Source: Anthonomus grandis grandis (taxonomy: Eukaryota > Arthropoda > Insecta > Coleoptera > Curculionidae). Taken from it: a stretch of 64,000 bases of DNA. The translations under genes and the position numbers were made by a program. Positions 21,976 to 33,755 of the stretch are shown in pieces (within the stretch, counting starts at the first letter, position 1; the number at the start of each line of letters is the position of its first letter). Where the stretch lies: assembly GCF_022605725.1 (NCBI RefSeq), contig NC_065551.1, forward strand, positions 16,244,001 to 16,308,000, in the 5' to 3' direction. The notes below the pieces were generated by a model that was given only the letters and a program-made list of their open reading frames with translations, was not told the DNA's origin and made no database searches.

Positions 21976-23699
21976 ATATGAAGGTGGATAGCCTGATCTG
22001 AAATTATCCAGATTTTTGAAATCTGACACTGCTTTATACTAAAATTTGTAGAATCTTAGATGGTCATATTAAAATGTAGATTAGCAGCCCTTTTAAGGCT
22101 CTTTCAGCTGCTACATTTAAGTTTTCTTACGTAGTGACGTCTGACTACCTGGGACTATCTAATTTAGTTTTCTAAATGTATCATCACAATAAAACTCCAG
22201 TATAGGTACTTTTTTCCTATAGTCAATTTTTATAATTAATGTCCTCAAAGGCCTACCACACCAGATTATTGAAACAATTTTCCACAATTCTCAACCCTTA
22301 TAAAAATATTAATACTTTACATAGGGTGAAAAGTCTCTTATTCCTACCCTTTTCTAAATATTGTTTGTGTTGTTTTTCTAGTATTAACATCTGATCTGAA
22401 AAGAAAATCAAGTTGTTGTCTAACGATCCTCCCTCTTTTATCGAGGGAATTTTTTTTCTTATGACGCCACGGGTGGCGGTTAACAAGTCAAAACATAAAA
22501 TCCCACTTGGCTGTCGTTAAAACGTTAAAAGGCGTCGCGGTGTGCTCGCCGCTGGACCGTGTATTAAGAAAACTCCATTTTCTCGCCCCTATTACCCCCA
22601 GAATTAAGAGCATTGACTTTAGGTTTAAGGGGATACTAATTAGAATTTCGTGTGTAGGACGAAGCGTTCAAAAAAGTATATCAGATTTGGTTTAATTGGG
22701 TGTATGTTAAATAAATAACGAAATATTCAACTAATAATAAAAGTTTACGGCCCTGAGAATGATTTACCTTCTATCATAAACGATGCAAAGTTAAGGAATC
22801 AAAAAGGTTTTTTTACTTCTTCATCGATTTACGTATAGCATCAAAGGCCATATTTTAATTCTTTAAGTCTAAAAGATACTAGATGAACCAATTATAAAAA
22901 TTATATGACTTAAATTAAATTAAATTAAAAAATAAATTATATCAAGATTTCAAAATATCTGATCTTTTAGAAAATTGTTTGTAAAAGTTGTTGGAAAGAT
23001 TGTAATTTTACAAAAAATCATTTCGATTTTTTACTAATGATAACAACAGCAAGTTCTCGACCTATAAATTTGAATTTTAAATTCCTAAAGATACAAGAAC
23101 TGCATACTTTTCTGATAATTTCTCTACCTCAAAATAGAGCTTCGAAAAGGCCAGAATTGGGAAACTACCGGATTAAAGGAAAAACATCTCGAAATAATCA
23201 TTGAGTTTGTAGAAAAAGAATACTTCCTTTACCTAAAATTTGTATTTTTTTTAGTTTTGGGCATTTCCAGGGGCAGACATGTTCATTTTATTTATCTTCG
23301 AATAAGGATTATTATTTTATTATTTTCATTATTCGAAGAATTAACGAAATATTTTCAACACATAAGTCAAAATAATTTTTTACCACATTTCGCGTTCCAG
23401 TATCATTTTAAATGGACTTAAAAAGTTATTGTTTTGATGTAGCTGAACTTGTAAAATAAAGACATCATGGTTGCTGATCGTCAATGATTTGACATAGGTG
23501 CTGTATTATCGGTAAGTCAACCAACCAAAAATGGAGGTAAATCAGATGGCAAAATGAGAAATCTATTATTGCTGTTCAGTCTCAGATCCAAAAAAATATA
23601 AATAAAATCGGAGTATAACGTTACAGATAATGAGATTCTATCCAAAATCTAAAATCATAATAATCTGCATACAAATATCTAAATTTTAATTAAAAACAA
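21976..23699. other. No recognised gene; GC-richer island at 22460-22660
   Basis: Mostly AT-rich sequence without readable domains. The island at 22460-22660 (ACGCCACGGGTGGCGG and downstream) is compositionally distinct and could be the edge of an unrecognised element or a host exon. Its 62-codon frame has no recognisable features. Confidence 0.4.
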
Positions 23700-24433
23700 A
23701 ATAAATAACAAAATTTTTTAATGATATTGGAAGTTGATAATAGCACTTATGGAGTTATCACAGAAAAAGAGAGAATAAACATTGAATGGAATCATTGCCT
23801 TGTGGTTAACAAATATAGTTTCGAAGTGATTGAATTTGAAGAAGTTGTCGGTATAATCACCTGATGAAAGAATATAAAGGAAATATGTTCAAAGTATAGT
23901 GGATCACATGATGTAAAAAATTGTAATGGTAATAATGCTGAGGGTGTAAATTGTAATACATGTATTGAAAAATGGGTCGTGATTTTACTTAAAATAAGTT
24001 AATAATTTTAGTGGTTCTAATATTATTATTGGGGATTTTAATTTTGGCTTACCTACTAACTCTTTTTATGGTAACAAAATCATAGATAGCATTTATGTTG
24101 ATGGATTTAACCAAATATTAAAGATTTCATTTAGAATAACTCCAAGAAGTTGATTGATTGCTTAGTTACATCATAACTCCTAAAATCAGCGACCATTCCA
24201 ATATATCAATCACTTTTTGTAAAAAAAAGAATAAAGAAAAGAATAAAGAAATCAATAAAGATTTCATCGGAATCTTTATTGATTTTTAGGTCTGAATTAG
24301 GTTTTCAAAAGATTTGCAATAGGTTTTTAATGAAAAAATTTTTTGACCTATCAGTATTTGAATGAAAAGCAGTTTTTAAATTTCTACTATTTTCTGTATT
24401 TCACATTCCAGTGATATTCTAGATCGACTAAAA
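23700..24433 (+). pseudogene. LINE-gamma ORF1 end and endonuclease, broken
   Basis: Degenerate zinc-knuckle sequence (SGSHDVKNCNGN, VNCNTCIE) near 23890-23990 precedes endonuclease words IIIGDFNFGLP near 24020-24050, DGFNQILK, and an ISDH-like end near 24190. The order and spelling resemble LINE-alpha at 2.7-3.5 kb, so the two are probably the same family. A pogo element interrupts it at 24434; RT pieces continue at 27.4 kb. Confidence 0.6.
24249..24285. repeat. Perfect hairpin, 15-bp arms, 7-nt loop
   Basis: AAATCAATAAAGATT is followed, after TCATCGG, by its exact reverse complement. It looks like a local inverted duplication rather than a regulatory stem. Confidence 0.8.
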
Positions 24434-24755
24434 TAAGGTAAGTTGGGGTATGATCGGGCAAGGGGCAAGTCCGAACGCAGCCTCCAAAAGTCATATTGTT
24501 GTGGCAACAGCGCGGGAATCATTCTCCGCGTGAAACAAACAATAGCACGCAGTGCTCGACAAGACAACGTTTTGTTTTAAGGTGTTTCGTGTAAACTACA
24601 TACAGTTTTGTGTTTTTTTGGTTTATTTTGTGTATTCGAACACACCCCCTTTGCCAAACTTTGCTTCAAAAGGTAAGTTATTAACATTACATAGGTAATC
24701 TCTGTTGTGAATGGTCTATCTTTATAAACTGTTTGGATTAGTAAATTAATCAATC

Positions 24756-24789
24756 TCCTAATTGAGGATTAGCAAATCCTCAATTAGGA
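24756..24789. repeat. Perfect hairpin, 15-bp arms, 4-nt loop
   Basis: TCCTAATTGAGGATT, loop AGCA, then the exact reverse complement, within the 5' untranslated part of the pogo element. Confidence 0.8.
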
Positions 24790-24877
24790 AGGTAGAAGTA
24801 AGGGGCAAGTTCGAATAACTTTTTCCGATCTTGCCCCAATACATCTACAGCATTGATTTTTTGTTACAGGTCTGACG

Positions 24878-26792
24878 ATGGTTCGAAAATATGTAAGAAA
24901 ATCCGACAGGGGGAAAAAGCACACCAAAGAGGACCTTGCGAGAGCCATTAATGAATTAGAAGGGGGATTAATAACCCTCCACGGTGCATCAAAAAAATAT
25001 CACATCCCAAAATCAACACTGCATGATCATTCTAAAGGAACCCATGGGTTAAAAAGCCAAACGCTGGGAAGGGACTTGGCAATTTCCTTAGAACATGAAA
25101 GGATTTTGGCAAATGGTCTTAAAACCCTTAAGAAATGGGGGTTTGGTCTCTCAAGAAAGGAAGTTTTGTTTATTGTAGCTGAGTACGTAACACAAAATAA
25201 CATTAAGACTTCTTTTAAAAATAATATGCCAGGTGCCGACTGGTCTATTAATTTTAAACAACGACATAAACTTTCGATTAAAAAGCCCCAGGCGGTGGAA
25301 TATTCGAGAAAGGAAATGACCGATCCTTTTATAATCAACGAGTATTTTAGCCTATTAGAGACAGTTTTAAATGACTTAAAATTAAATGATCTTCCACAGC
25401 AAATTTGGAATTTAGATGGACGAGCTTGTCTATAGATCCATCTAAAACAAAGGTAGTTGGTGCAAGAGGTGTAGCTTGTTCCCGTGTTACCAGTGGTCTC
25501 GGAAGAGAGAACGTTACAATTTTATCTGCTGTGAATGCTGTTGATGACAGAGCCCCCCATTTAATTATCTTTAAGGGCAAGAATGTATGGGACCAGTGGA
25601 TGGCAGATCGAGACAGCGAAACAGATGTAGCATACGCTGCTAGCAGTAATGGTTGGATGGAGACTGACATTTTTGTCAACTTCTTTAGGAAAACGTTAAT
25701 TCCTGCACTGGGTGGACTACGATTGATGGACACAGTACGCACGTAGACAATAGGGTAGTAACTCTTGCACAGGAAAATAGAATAACTATTTTAAAGCTTC
25801 CGCCGCATACCTCCCACCTTTTGCAGCCCCTTGACCTTGCTGTATTTAGGTCATTTAAAACATCTTGGGATCAAGAATTAGTTACTTGGCAAAGACAGAA
25901 TCAAGGCGTTAAATTGCCAAAGAAAATATTTTCCGAAAAAGTGCGAAAAATATGGAATAACATAAGCCCAATTGTTATTCAAAATGGATTTAAGAAAAGT
26001 GGAATATATCCTTTTTTATCCGACAGTTATTCCAAAAGAAAAATACCTTCCTGAAGCATTAAAAAAGTTTGAAAATATAAAGAATGCCGGTGTAGGCGTA
26101 ACTGACAAAGCGAATGGTAATAATGACATTCTGGGCAGGGATATATTAGATGCAGGGCCAAGCAGTGCTTCACCTAAAATCACGACTGACGGAGAAATAT
26201 CTGAGGGACAGTCTAAACCAACAAATGTGTCTTTTGAAGACCTCCTACTTGCAACCGTGAAACAGAATCCCATAAATGCTAAAATCAGAAAAAAAGACAT
26301 GTTGCAACTGGTGCTGAAGTTATCACGCATAGAGATGTAGATCAGATGTTAGAATGCAGCACGAAGTGCCCAACACAAAGAACTAAGAAGCCTAGAAACC
26401 AAAAGTGTGGAAGCTCAGAAAGCACTAGCAGCGAAAGTAGTATAGAACCATTGTACGAAGAGTCTGATAACGATTTAGATTTCCTTGACGAAGAACAGAG
26501 AGATGAATTGGAAAACTTTAAATTAAATGCTTGGATATTAGTCAAATACTGTAGCAAGAAGACTGTAAAATATTATGCGGGAAAAATCGTAGAAATAAAC
26601 AAAGTTCAGCGTGAATGTGTTGTGAAGTTTTTAAGATTTAAAGAAGAACTCAAAAAATTTATTTGGCCTAAAACTGACGATATTGACACTATAATCTATG
26701 AAAACATAGAAATGTTCTTACCGGACCCTCTACAGAATGAGGAAAATCATTTCGAATTTAACGTAGATTTTAGCGGATTAAATATTGCTTAA
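24878..26792 (+). pseudogene. pogo/Tigger transposase (HTH and DDE_1), frameshifted
   Basis: The start MVRKYVRKSDRGKKHTKEDL leads into a psq-type helix-turn-helix (GASKKYHIPKSTLHDH). The DDE_1 region shows IWNLDGRACLSIDPSKT, with a shift at about 25430 and the first catalytic Asp in NLDG. Next come VGARGV, SAVNAVDDRAPHLIIFKGKN, a damaged stretch near 25740 with HVDNRVVTLAQENRIT, and the conserved LPPHTSHLLQPLDLAVFRSF. A Ser/Glu-rich tail then leads to a C-terminal block ending at 26792 (LNAWILVKYCSKKTVKYYAG). Breaks near 25430, 25740, 25980 and 26340 leave long open pieces, so the inactivation is not ancient. Confidence 0.9.
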
Positions 26793-27247
26793 CATTTTAA
26801 CTTTGTATTTTTTCTAAAAATAAAGATTGCTATTGGATTCTAGTTTTATAGGGCTGTTTTTATTTAAATACGGGGTAAGATCGAACACATACAAAAATTA
26901 TACGACTATAAAGGTACGGTTTAAACAGGAAGAAATTTGCCAGGAGCTTGTTCGGAATTCGGTGTTACCCGAGGGTGTTCTTTACAGACTTATATTATAA
27001 CTTAACAAGTTGTCCGATCTTTCCCCTTCCCCCCGGGGCAAGTTCGAACTACTGTATTTTTTTTATTTTATTTTTTTATAATTTTTCCTATTAACAAGTA
27101 TTAAGTTCCACCCAGCGAACTCTTTGCTTACATATTAAAGTTGAAACCTGTAGATTGTGACTTATTTTTAAAATCATTTTACGATACTATGATCAGGTAA
27201 ATTTTAACTAATCTATATTCCGTGCGATCTTGCCCCAACTTACCTTA

Positions 27248-28870
27248 ATTATTTTTCTCTCCTAGCCGAACTTGCTGTAATTTAAAATTATGATATTTTG
27301 AATGGGTTTAAAAAGTTATTTTTTCCAACATAGTTCAACTTACTTTAACCGAAAAGCTTTATTTGATTTGAAGCGTTAATGAATTCGTGACGTTCTGAAT
27401 CAGCTCAAAAATATTTTACTGACGAAGTTAAATTAGCTTGCAAAAAAGCCATAGTTAAACCTTCTATCTAAAATTAATAATACTAAGGAATTTAAAGACT
27501 CTGAACAATTAGTGTATTACCTGTTTCTTCAAAAATCATTGAAAAGATAATAGAGCTTACTGGTAATAACAAATTAATTTCAGAGTGTCAATTAAGCTTT
27601 AGAAAGTAAGTAACACTACAGCTTTGGTGCATGTCCTAAATGAAGTTCGAACTGACAAAGAGGTGAGAGTACGTGCTTGACCTTATTAGACCTTAGCAAC
27701 GCGTATAAAATGTTACTAGCTTAACTTAAGTACTTTGGGTTTTCCCAAAATTATTATAGTTTTTGTCACGGCATGCTGAGTAATAGATTCAACTGTGTGG
27801 AAATAAATACAACAAGTTTCGTCACATCAAATTTTAAAGAAAACACAAGGAGTCCCATAAAGTTCTATGCTATTACCGATATTCTTCACTATTAATGAAT
27901 CAGACATTGTTAAAAAATAATAAAAACTCAAAACTCCAACAGTTTGTAGATAACAGACAATTATACATTCTAAAAGAATGTACCATCGTACCATCTGGGA
28001 TGTGAATGAAAAGGTAAATGAAGACTTGCATAAGATATCTTTTTGAAATCGATCAAACGATCCCAAATTATCAATCTTATAAAAATAAAAATATAAGAGA
28101 ACATATTGAACAAAACGTTAATGTTCATACCGACAATAAAAAAATGCCAAAAGTAGGGCAGGCTTAAAATGTAGATGTATTTTTTGACAACTCTTTTTGA
28201 TTTTCATATTAAAAATAAACTGACTAGTCTATATGCATCTAAGAAATAATTATAAATACTCAATAATCTTATCTCTTTTTGACTATGCAGATGTGGTGGA
28301 TGCTGTCTTCGCAGACAAAAAAATTCTTAGAGAAGATTCCTAACCGTTGCATATGATTTTCATAGGGCTATATTCTAAAGAAACCATGTAGCATCTTATC
28401 TTAACCACCATCATATTCTAAATATGGTTTATAAATATAAAAAACATAAGTATTTATTTACTGATCGAGTTTTAAAAACTGGAAAACCTGCTTATTTGGC
28501 TAAAAAATGTCCAATATTCTCGTCTCAAACAAGAAATGCGTACAGCTTTGTCACACCTTGCTATAGAACGTCCGCTTTTCAAAGGTCGTTTCTATTTTCA
28601 GAAATAAAAATTTCGAATAATCTGCCTATTGAAGTAAAAAATATGTTTTTTTATACTTTTTCCAAATATATCAAACAGAAACTTTTTCAAGACATCACAG
28701 TTCTAATATATTTAGATATACATTTTGTGCTTTCCTCGTCGATAAGCGTTTCTCTTTTTGTCTACTTCCATGGTTCTCTGCTAGACTTTCTCCTCTTTTT
28801 CTTCTATAAATATAAAACATCTCAGGACTTTAATAAAAATATTCCTAATATTAATTGCGGATAGCATATA
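27248..28870 (+). pseudogene. LINE-gamma reverse transcriptase and C-terminus, broken
   Basis: Fragments in order: KKAIVKP near 27450, LPVSSKIIEKI near 27510, TLLDLSNAY near 27680, GVP followed by decayed palm sequence near 27850, and a 146-codon open block (28424-28864) with YRTSAFQRSFLFSEIKISNN and LPIEVKNM, typical of LINE ORF2 C-termini. The sequence is too damaged to function. Confidence 0.65.
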
Positions 28871-29221
28871 AGTAGTTAGGTGGTTATAAAAAAAGGTGCA
28901 AGGTACTTATCTTTGTTCAGTTTGCTCTGTTGCCGAAATTATTAGGTACGACTTTTTTATAACGAAAAATAAATTATTTAAAGCTTACGCAAGGTTGTCG
29001 TTCTCCCCACGATAAAATTCAAAACATCTTTAAACTAATGTATAATGCATTATTGTAATACCCCTCATTAGATACTAAAAAATCATAGAAATTCTAATTT
29101 TAATAAGTACTAAAAACCTGCCAGAAGTATATAAAACAAAAATTTTAAAAGTCAGATAAACGTTGATTTTACGATTCTGACAAAACTCAGAAAATATTAC
29201 AAACACTTAATTTTGAATACA
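28871..29221. other. No recognised gene
   Basis: AT-rich; possibly the 3' UTR of LINE-gamma. No tail was seen. Confidence 0.4.
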
Positions 29222-29266
29222 AATCAATCAAACCAGATGTATTCAGAGCAATTTTATTTTAAAAGC

Positions 29267-29308
29267 TTAGCAGAGCGCTTTCGGCGTATGAGCTATCATC
29301 AGTGCTAA
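29267..29308 (-). ncRNA. Hammerhead-ribozyme-like motif (sense to the Penelope ORF)
   Basis: Minus strand: stem I TTAGCA pairs with TGCTAA, core CTGATGA, then a stem II damaged in this copy by GGC to AGC, and GAAA. A minimal stem III (GCGC) and the cleavage triplet CTC follow. Orientation agrees with the GIY-YIG frame. The mutation in stem II probably weakens this copy. Confidence 0.5.
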
Positions 29309-29482
29309 TTGTCAGTTAAGCCCAGAAGTTTACCATAGTGGGAATACTGTTCGTCCTGTTTAGTGTTCTGTATAGTCTTAAGTGTGTCTAAATGTTACGT
29401 ATAATTTTAATAATATCAAATGTGTTCCCACTATGAACATGGAAAATTGTTGTGATGGAAAACTTTTGGGCTTAACTGACAA

Positions 29483-29524
29483 TTAGCACTGATGATGGCT
29501 CATACGCCGAAAGCGCTCTGCTAA
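29483..29524 (+). ncRNA. Hammerhead-ribozyme-like motif, type I with minimal stem III
   Basis: Stem I TTAGCA/TGCTAA (6 bp), core CTGATGA at 29489-29495, stem II GGC/GCC with a 6-nt loop, GAAA at 29509-29512, GCGC as a very short stem III, and the NUH triplet CTC. One extra T separates the core from stem II relative to the canonical fold, so self-cleavage is uncertain. Short stem III is typical of Penelope hammerheads. Confidence 0.55.
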
Positions 29525-29784
29525 GCTTTTAAAATAAAATTGCTCTGAATACATCTGGTTTGATTGATTAGTATTGTCCTTCGAGCAACACAGCGACTTC
29601 CCTCTTCTACTTAATTTTGAGGCATCTATGTTGCCAGACTTAGGTATCATTAATTTATGAAAAATCGAACAAGGTACGATAAGGAACTCCTGCATACAAA
29701 TAAGCAATACAACAAAAGAAAAATTAATTATTGATGAAAACAAAGGACGAATTTATTAATTTTTATTTATTTATTTACGGCGGT

Positions 29785-30240
29785 TAATTGAATTACAAAA
29801 TAAAACTGTTAAAATTAGTCTGCTTATTGACCCAAATAAAGTTAGAAAATTTGATGGCTCTATTTACTGCAAAAGCCTCTAATAAGTCCAGCTTCAACCC
29901 TTTCTGACAGACATGAAGGACTTCTGTATTAGGTCATGGGAGGGGTCAAAGCTATGACCTGATTCCAGTATATAGTTGGCGAAAGGGGAATTCTGACTTC
30001 AATTCCCCTTCTGATTACCATCCCATAGCAAAGTTTGCTATGACTCACATAGCAAACTTTGCATTCTGGATGGGAACAATCGATTCTATAAACACCAGAT
30101 CTAAGTATGAACTCTATATTTGGTGTTGATTAAGTGTTTTGCTACGTTGTTCTCTATTCTAGAACATATGTTAGGCTTTAATTTTGATTCATTAGAGCGA
30201 AAACGCTTAGCAACTTTGGAGGAGACATCCCCAAAATAAA
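29785..30240 (-). pseudogene. Penelope GIY-YIG endonuclease domain, broken
   Basis: Minus-strand reading gives SSKVAKRFRSNESKL, NNVAKHLIN, then SGVYRIDCSHPECKVCYV, the GIY-YIG opening in its Penelope form with a CxxxC pair. After a 33-bp inverted duplication and frameshifts it continues as KGLKLDLLEAFAVNRAIK, the usual end of the domain. This nuclease nicks target DNA for Penelope reverse transcription. It is non-functional here. Confidence 0.7.
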
Positions 30241-30679
30241 GTTTTTATTTCATTGTTCAATTTTTCTTTTAGTTCTTCTGAAAACCAATAAAAGATATCT
30301 TTGAGATTTCTTATTAAAGATGCCGTTAATATATCCAATATGCCATATATCTAAGATATTTGTTTAATACCCTTTGCTATAGACATTATAAGATTTAATA
30401 AATATAGATTTTCATTATCGCAATGATGACACATAAGTAAAAATAAGACAATTAAGACAAGACAATAAGAGTAAATAATGTATATAATTAACGAAGCAAA
30501 TACGCCAATAAAATACATCAATACAATTCTGATGTTCCGTATGTAGTAGGAGAATTCTCATCTTAACATCTCTCAAACTTGACCTAACCTATCTAGTTTT
30601 ATTTTTAATTATGTTGCTTTTCCGTGCATCCACTGTTTAAAGTATTATGTTTGTAATTTATTAGGAGTAATTATGCAGG

Positions 30680-32464
30680 CAGGTTACTGGTAACGAGATT
30701 GGGATTCTTGTTCATAATATAAAGTCCAATGCATCTGGTGCTGATAGAATTTCGCTAAAAATGATTGAGCTGTGTGACTCAGCCATAACTCTGTACTTGG
30801 TACATATATTTAATACTTGTATTTTAAACTTGCAATTTCCTTCCAATTGGAGGAAAGCAATTGTTAAACCTCTGGCAAGGTCACACAGCCTGATAAGTTT
30901 TTTGATTTAAGACCCAACGGCCTGTTATCCACAATGGGCAAAATTTTAGAAAATTTGGTTTATCAGCAAGTGGTTGCTTTCTTCAACGAGCATAGTCTCA
31001 TTCCAATTCATCAGTCTGGCTTTCGAAAGTCCCATAGCACAACTATAGCATTAATTAAAGTGCTGGGTGATATCGTAGGTGCATCAGATATTGGTAAAAT
31101 CACGGCGTTGGTTCTTTTGGATTATAGCAAGGCATTTGACACCATTGATCATCGTATGTTATATGCAAAGTTGTCTTATTTGGGTTCAGATGCCACTGTG
31201 CTGTTTTTTTAGAAACTACTTGAGCAATCAATTTCAAGCTGTTGAAATTGATAACAATATATCATCGTTTTTGCCGCTGGATAGAGGAGTCCCACAAGGC
31301 TTCATTCTTGGTTTTTTATTGTTTGTTCTGTATACCAGAGATATTGGACAAGCAATTAAAACATCTCGTATACACCAATATGCTGACGACACTCAATTGT
31401 ATACCAGTTTTGACAAAGAAAAACTACCTGCATCTATAGAAAAAGTTAATAACGATTTAAATTCCATATATTCTTATTTAGCTAAGAATGGACTAAAATT
31501 AAATCCTAGTAAATCGGCAATTATATTTTTTGGGCCTAACAAGGGCTGGGTTAAGGATAATATTATAATAACTTTAAATAATATACCATTGCCAAATGTA
31601 GATAAATACAATAATTTAGGTATTATTGTTGATGACAGCCTAAAGTTTGAAAGCCAGGTTGTGAGGGTGGCCCAAAAATCTTTCTGTGCATTGAAAAATT
31701 TGTACAAAAGTAAGGAAATATTAATACAAACCTGAAAATAAAGTTAACGGAATCGCTTGTTTTATCACACTGCAATTATGGTGACACAATTTAATGGTCT
31801 TTTCTTAATAGAAATTTAAAATACCGGCTTCAAAAGATACAAAATGCTTGTGTACGGTTAATTTTTGGGGTGAGTGTAAGAGAGCATATCACTCCAAAAT
31901 ATTGGGAACTTGGTTGGTTGAAAATCTGCAATCGTCAGAGGCTTCACCTGAGTTGTCTAGCAAAACGATTACTTGACAGATCCTGTCCAGGCTATCTGTT
32001 TGATAAGCTTAATAAAAGAAATACGCCTTATAACAGAGACACGCGCTTTAATGATTTATTTGATATTCCTAGGCATAGAACAGAACTTTTCCAACGTTCG
32101 TTTTCCTATTTGTTACCTAAGTTAGCCGACACTGATATTTTTCGCAAACTGATGATCTACCATTTTTGAAATTTAAGAAAAATTGTAGGCAACATTTACT
32201 TAGCCAAGTTTAAATTGTTAGTTGGTAAAAACAATATACTTACGGCATCGAATGTCAAATTTTTTAGTGATTTTATAAAATTTAATTTCTACGCTTGTTA
32301 CCTTTTGTATACCTTTATAATTACAAAAGTATCATTGCCCAGTTAGTACCTTAAGTTGCCAATATGTAAATTTAATCTTATGTATTTTGTATGTATGCTC
32401 GGTTAATAACAGCTATGCTGAACTTTGCCGAGTTAAAAATAAAATATTATTATTATTATTATTA
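30680..32464 (+). mobile_element. LINE-delta, 5'-truncated, with ATT tail
   Basis: It starts inside the reverse transcriptase and runs through the ORF2 C-terminus, a roughly 280-bp 3' UTR and an ATT-repeat tail at 32445-32464. The 5' truncation and tail are standard for a target-primed insertion. Target duplications could not be identified with confidence. Confidence 0.85.
30690..32169 (+). pseudogene. LINE-delta reverse transcriptase to C-terminus, few breaks
   Basis: Readable in order: GADRISLKMIELCDS; NLQFPSNWRKAIVKPL; then an open block 30934-31212 with HQSGFRKSHSTTIALIKVLG and LLDYSKAFDTIDH. After a frameshift near 31205 comes a block to 31735 with DRGVPQGFILGFLLFVLY and the catalytic QYADDTQLYTSF. 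A stop at 31733 interrupts, and a C-terminal block at 31870-32169 contains HRTELFQRSFSYLLPKL. The catalytic YADD is intact, so this is the best-preserved RT in the window, with about one frameshift and two stops after 30934. Confidence 0.85.
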
Positions 32465-33378
32465 GATATATATTGATATTAGGACATTTAGAGCTAAGAA
32501 CATTGAAAGGCTAGCTAGAAGTAGCATGTCGTGGAAGTATGGGCAATTTATTTGCTTGCAACATCTTTAATGCAATAATGCAAATGCTTCTGTAGATATT
32601 GCAGAAAAACACTTTATAATATCATAAAAACCTGTCACTTAATTTGTCAGACACAAAACAATACTAGTGTCCCTCCTCGATAAAATATCAAATATATTTA
32701 AAAAAAAACTATGATCAGGTTCTCTTTAATGAAGTCGATATTTTAACGTTAAATGAATGTAGATAATATATTTTAAAGAAAATGGGTATAATGACGTCTT
32801 GTTGCCATTGTTAATGCCACCGACACAAGGAATCACTACCACTGACGTCGTCAAAAAATATATACATGATAAATATCTATTAATTATAGATTATGCTTTA
32901 AATATAAGCAATATTACCGCTTATGAACTATTTATGTGTTTTTTAACACACTTCTTCTAGAATAAAGGTACCTACCCAATAAGAAGCATTGCTATGTAAA
33001 TAACACTATTTAATAGTCTCTTAATAATTTATGTTTTAAGATAAAATTTTTTAATATATTGTATAATTTTATTGTATTAAACAAATATCAGTTTTATATC
33101 ACAGCAGATAATATATAAAGGTGCTGACTGCTTCAAAGGAAGCTGTTATATCGGAAACTAATCTATCTAATATCTTTATTGAAAATACACATAATAACTA
33201 TAGATAGGTGTACATAGGCATTATGCCAAGATTGAATATTTTGCCAAGACAACAATATACAAAAATAAGTCCTATTAGTAAAACCATGGAGAAACCCCCA
33301 ATTTTTAATATTAAATTTAAAAATATATTCTTATTTCACTTATACTCGTATTTCACACACATATTCACATTGAAATTT
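32465..33378. other. AT-rich, no recognised gene
   Basis: No coding or structured feature could be supported. A motif GGAAACTAATC follows a short stem at 33130-33165 but lacks a hammerhead core. Confidence 0.4.
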
Positions 33379-33609
33379 TTATGAAGGCTTATTTCTACGA
33401 TCCTCTTTTTTACGTTTATGAAGACGGTTTCCATGATGTGATGTTATGAAAGTATCGGGATTTACTTTTGAAAAGCTGGGTTTAATTGCCTGTTTCCCAT
33501 GCTGGCACAAATGGCACAAGTTTGTACCATCGTAACAATTCAGAAAAACTCTGAAATGAGACCTTTTTGTCCTTTTCTCTTTTTTAACCAGACAATAAAT
33601 AAAAAACAC
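33379..33609 (-). CDS. Unrecognised 76-codon frame with CxxC motif
   Basis: The translation has two cysteine/histidine groups (FLNCYDGTNLCHLCQHG) and a very basic tail (HGNRLHKRKKEDRRNKPS), unlike the AT-driven frames around it. A possible 3' splice site (CTCATTTCAG) lies just before the FLNC segment on the minus strand, so it may be the last exon of a host gene. The CHLC plus basic tail pattern vaguely recalls small nucleolar proteins such as the C18orf21 family, but this is a guess. No poly(A) signal better than AATAAG follows. Confidence 0.3.
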   Translation of the reverse strand: MFFIYCLVKKEKRTKRSHFRVFLNCYDGTNLCHLCQHGKQAIKPSFSKVNPDTFITSHHGNRLHKRKKEDRRNKPS

Positions 33610-33755
33610 AGAACCTCACAAATGCCTAGTGTAAACACAAAGCCATTTGACTTGACAAGATGGCATTTCCCTTATGCTTGCGGTGTTGCCATGCCATATT
33701 CTTAAGAAGCGTTAGGAATAAGAATGTTATTTTTTTTTTGTTTAAAGATGTTATA

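Larger units (their letters stand above)
24436..27245 (+). mobile_element. pogo/Tigger-type element with TA duplication
   Basis: The ends are exact inverted repeats AGGTAAGTTGGGG, extending imperfectly to about 24 bp through GATC. TA flanks are at 24434-24435 and 27246-27247. The subterminal regions repeat a GGGCAAGTTCGAA motif (near 24475 decayed, 24803 and 27040), plausible transposase-binding sites. The 2.8-kb interior encodes one transposase. It sits inside LINE-gamma. Confidence 0.9.
29222..29571. repeat. Inverted repeat, about 110-bp arms, 128-bp loop
   Basis: The left arm 29222-29331 and right arm 29460-29571 are reverse complements with about two mismatches. The loop edges (CATAGTGGGAA) also pair partly. 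Each arm carries one hammerhead-type motif, so both strands encode one. Confidence 0.9.
29222..30240 (-). mobile_element. Penelope-like element remnant (minus strand)
   Basis: A GIY-YIG domain remnant at 29785-30240 is followed on the minus strand by a near-perfect inverted repeat carrying hammerhead-type motifs at 29222-29571. A GIY-YIG-ended ORF followed by hammerhead-bearing terminal repeats is the published signature of many Penelope-like elements. The reverse transcriptase part is not present. Confidence 0.7.

Noticed and set aside
29483..29524. Calling the hammerhead motif a proven ribozyme
   Set aside because: An extra base lies between the core and stem II and stem III is only two pairs, so activity cannot be asserted from sequence.
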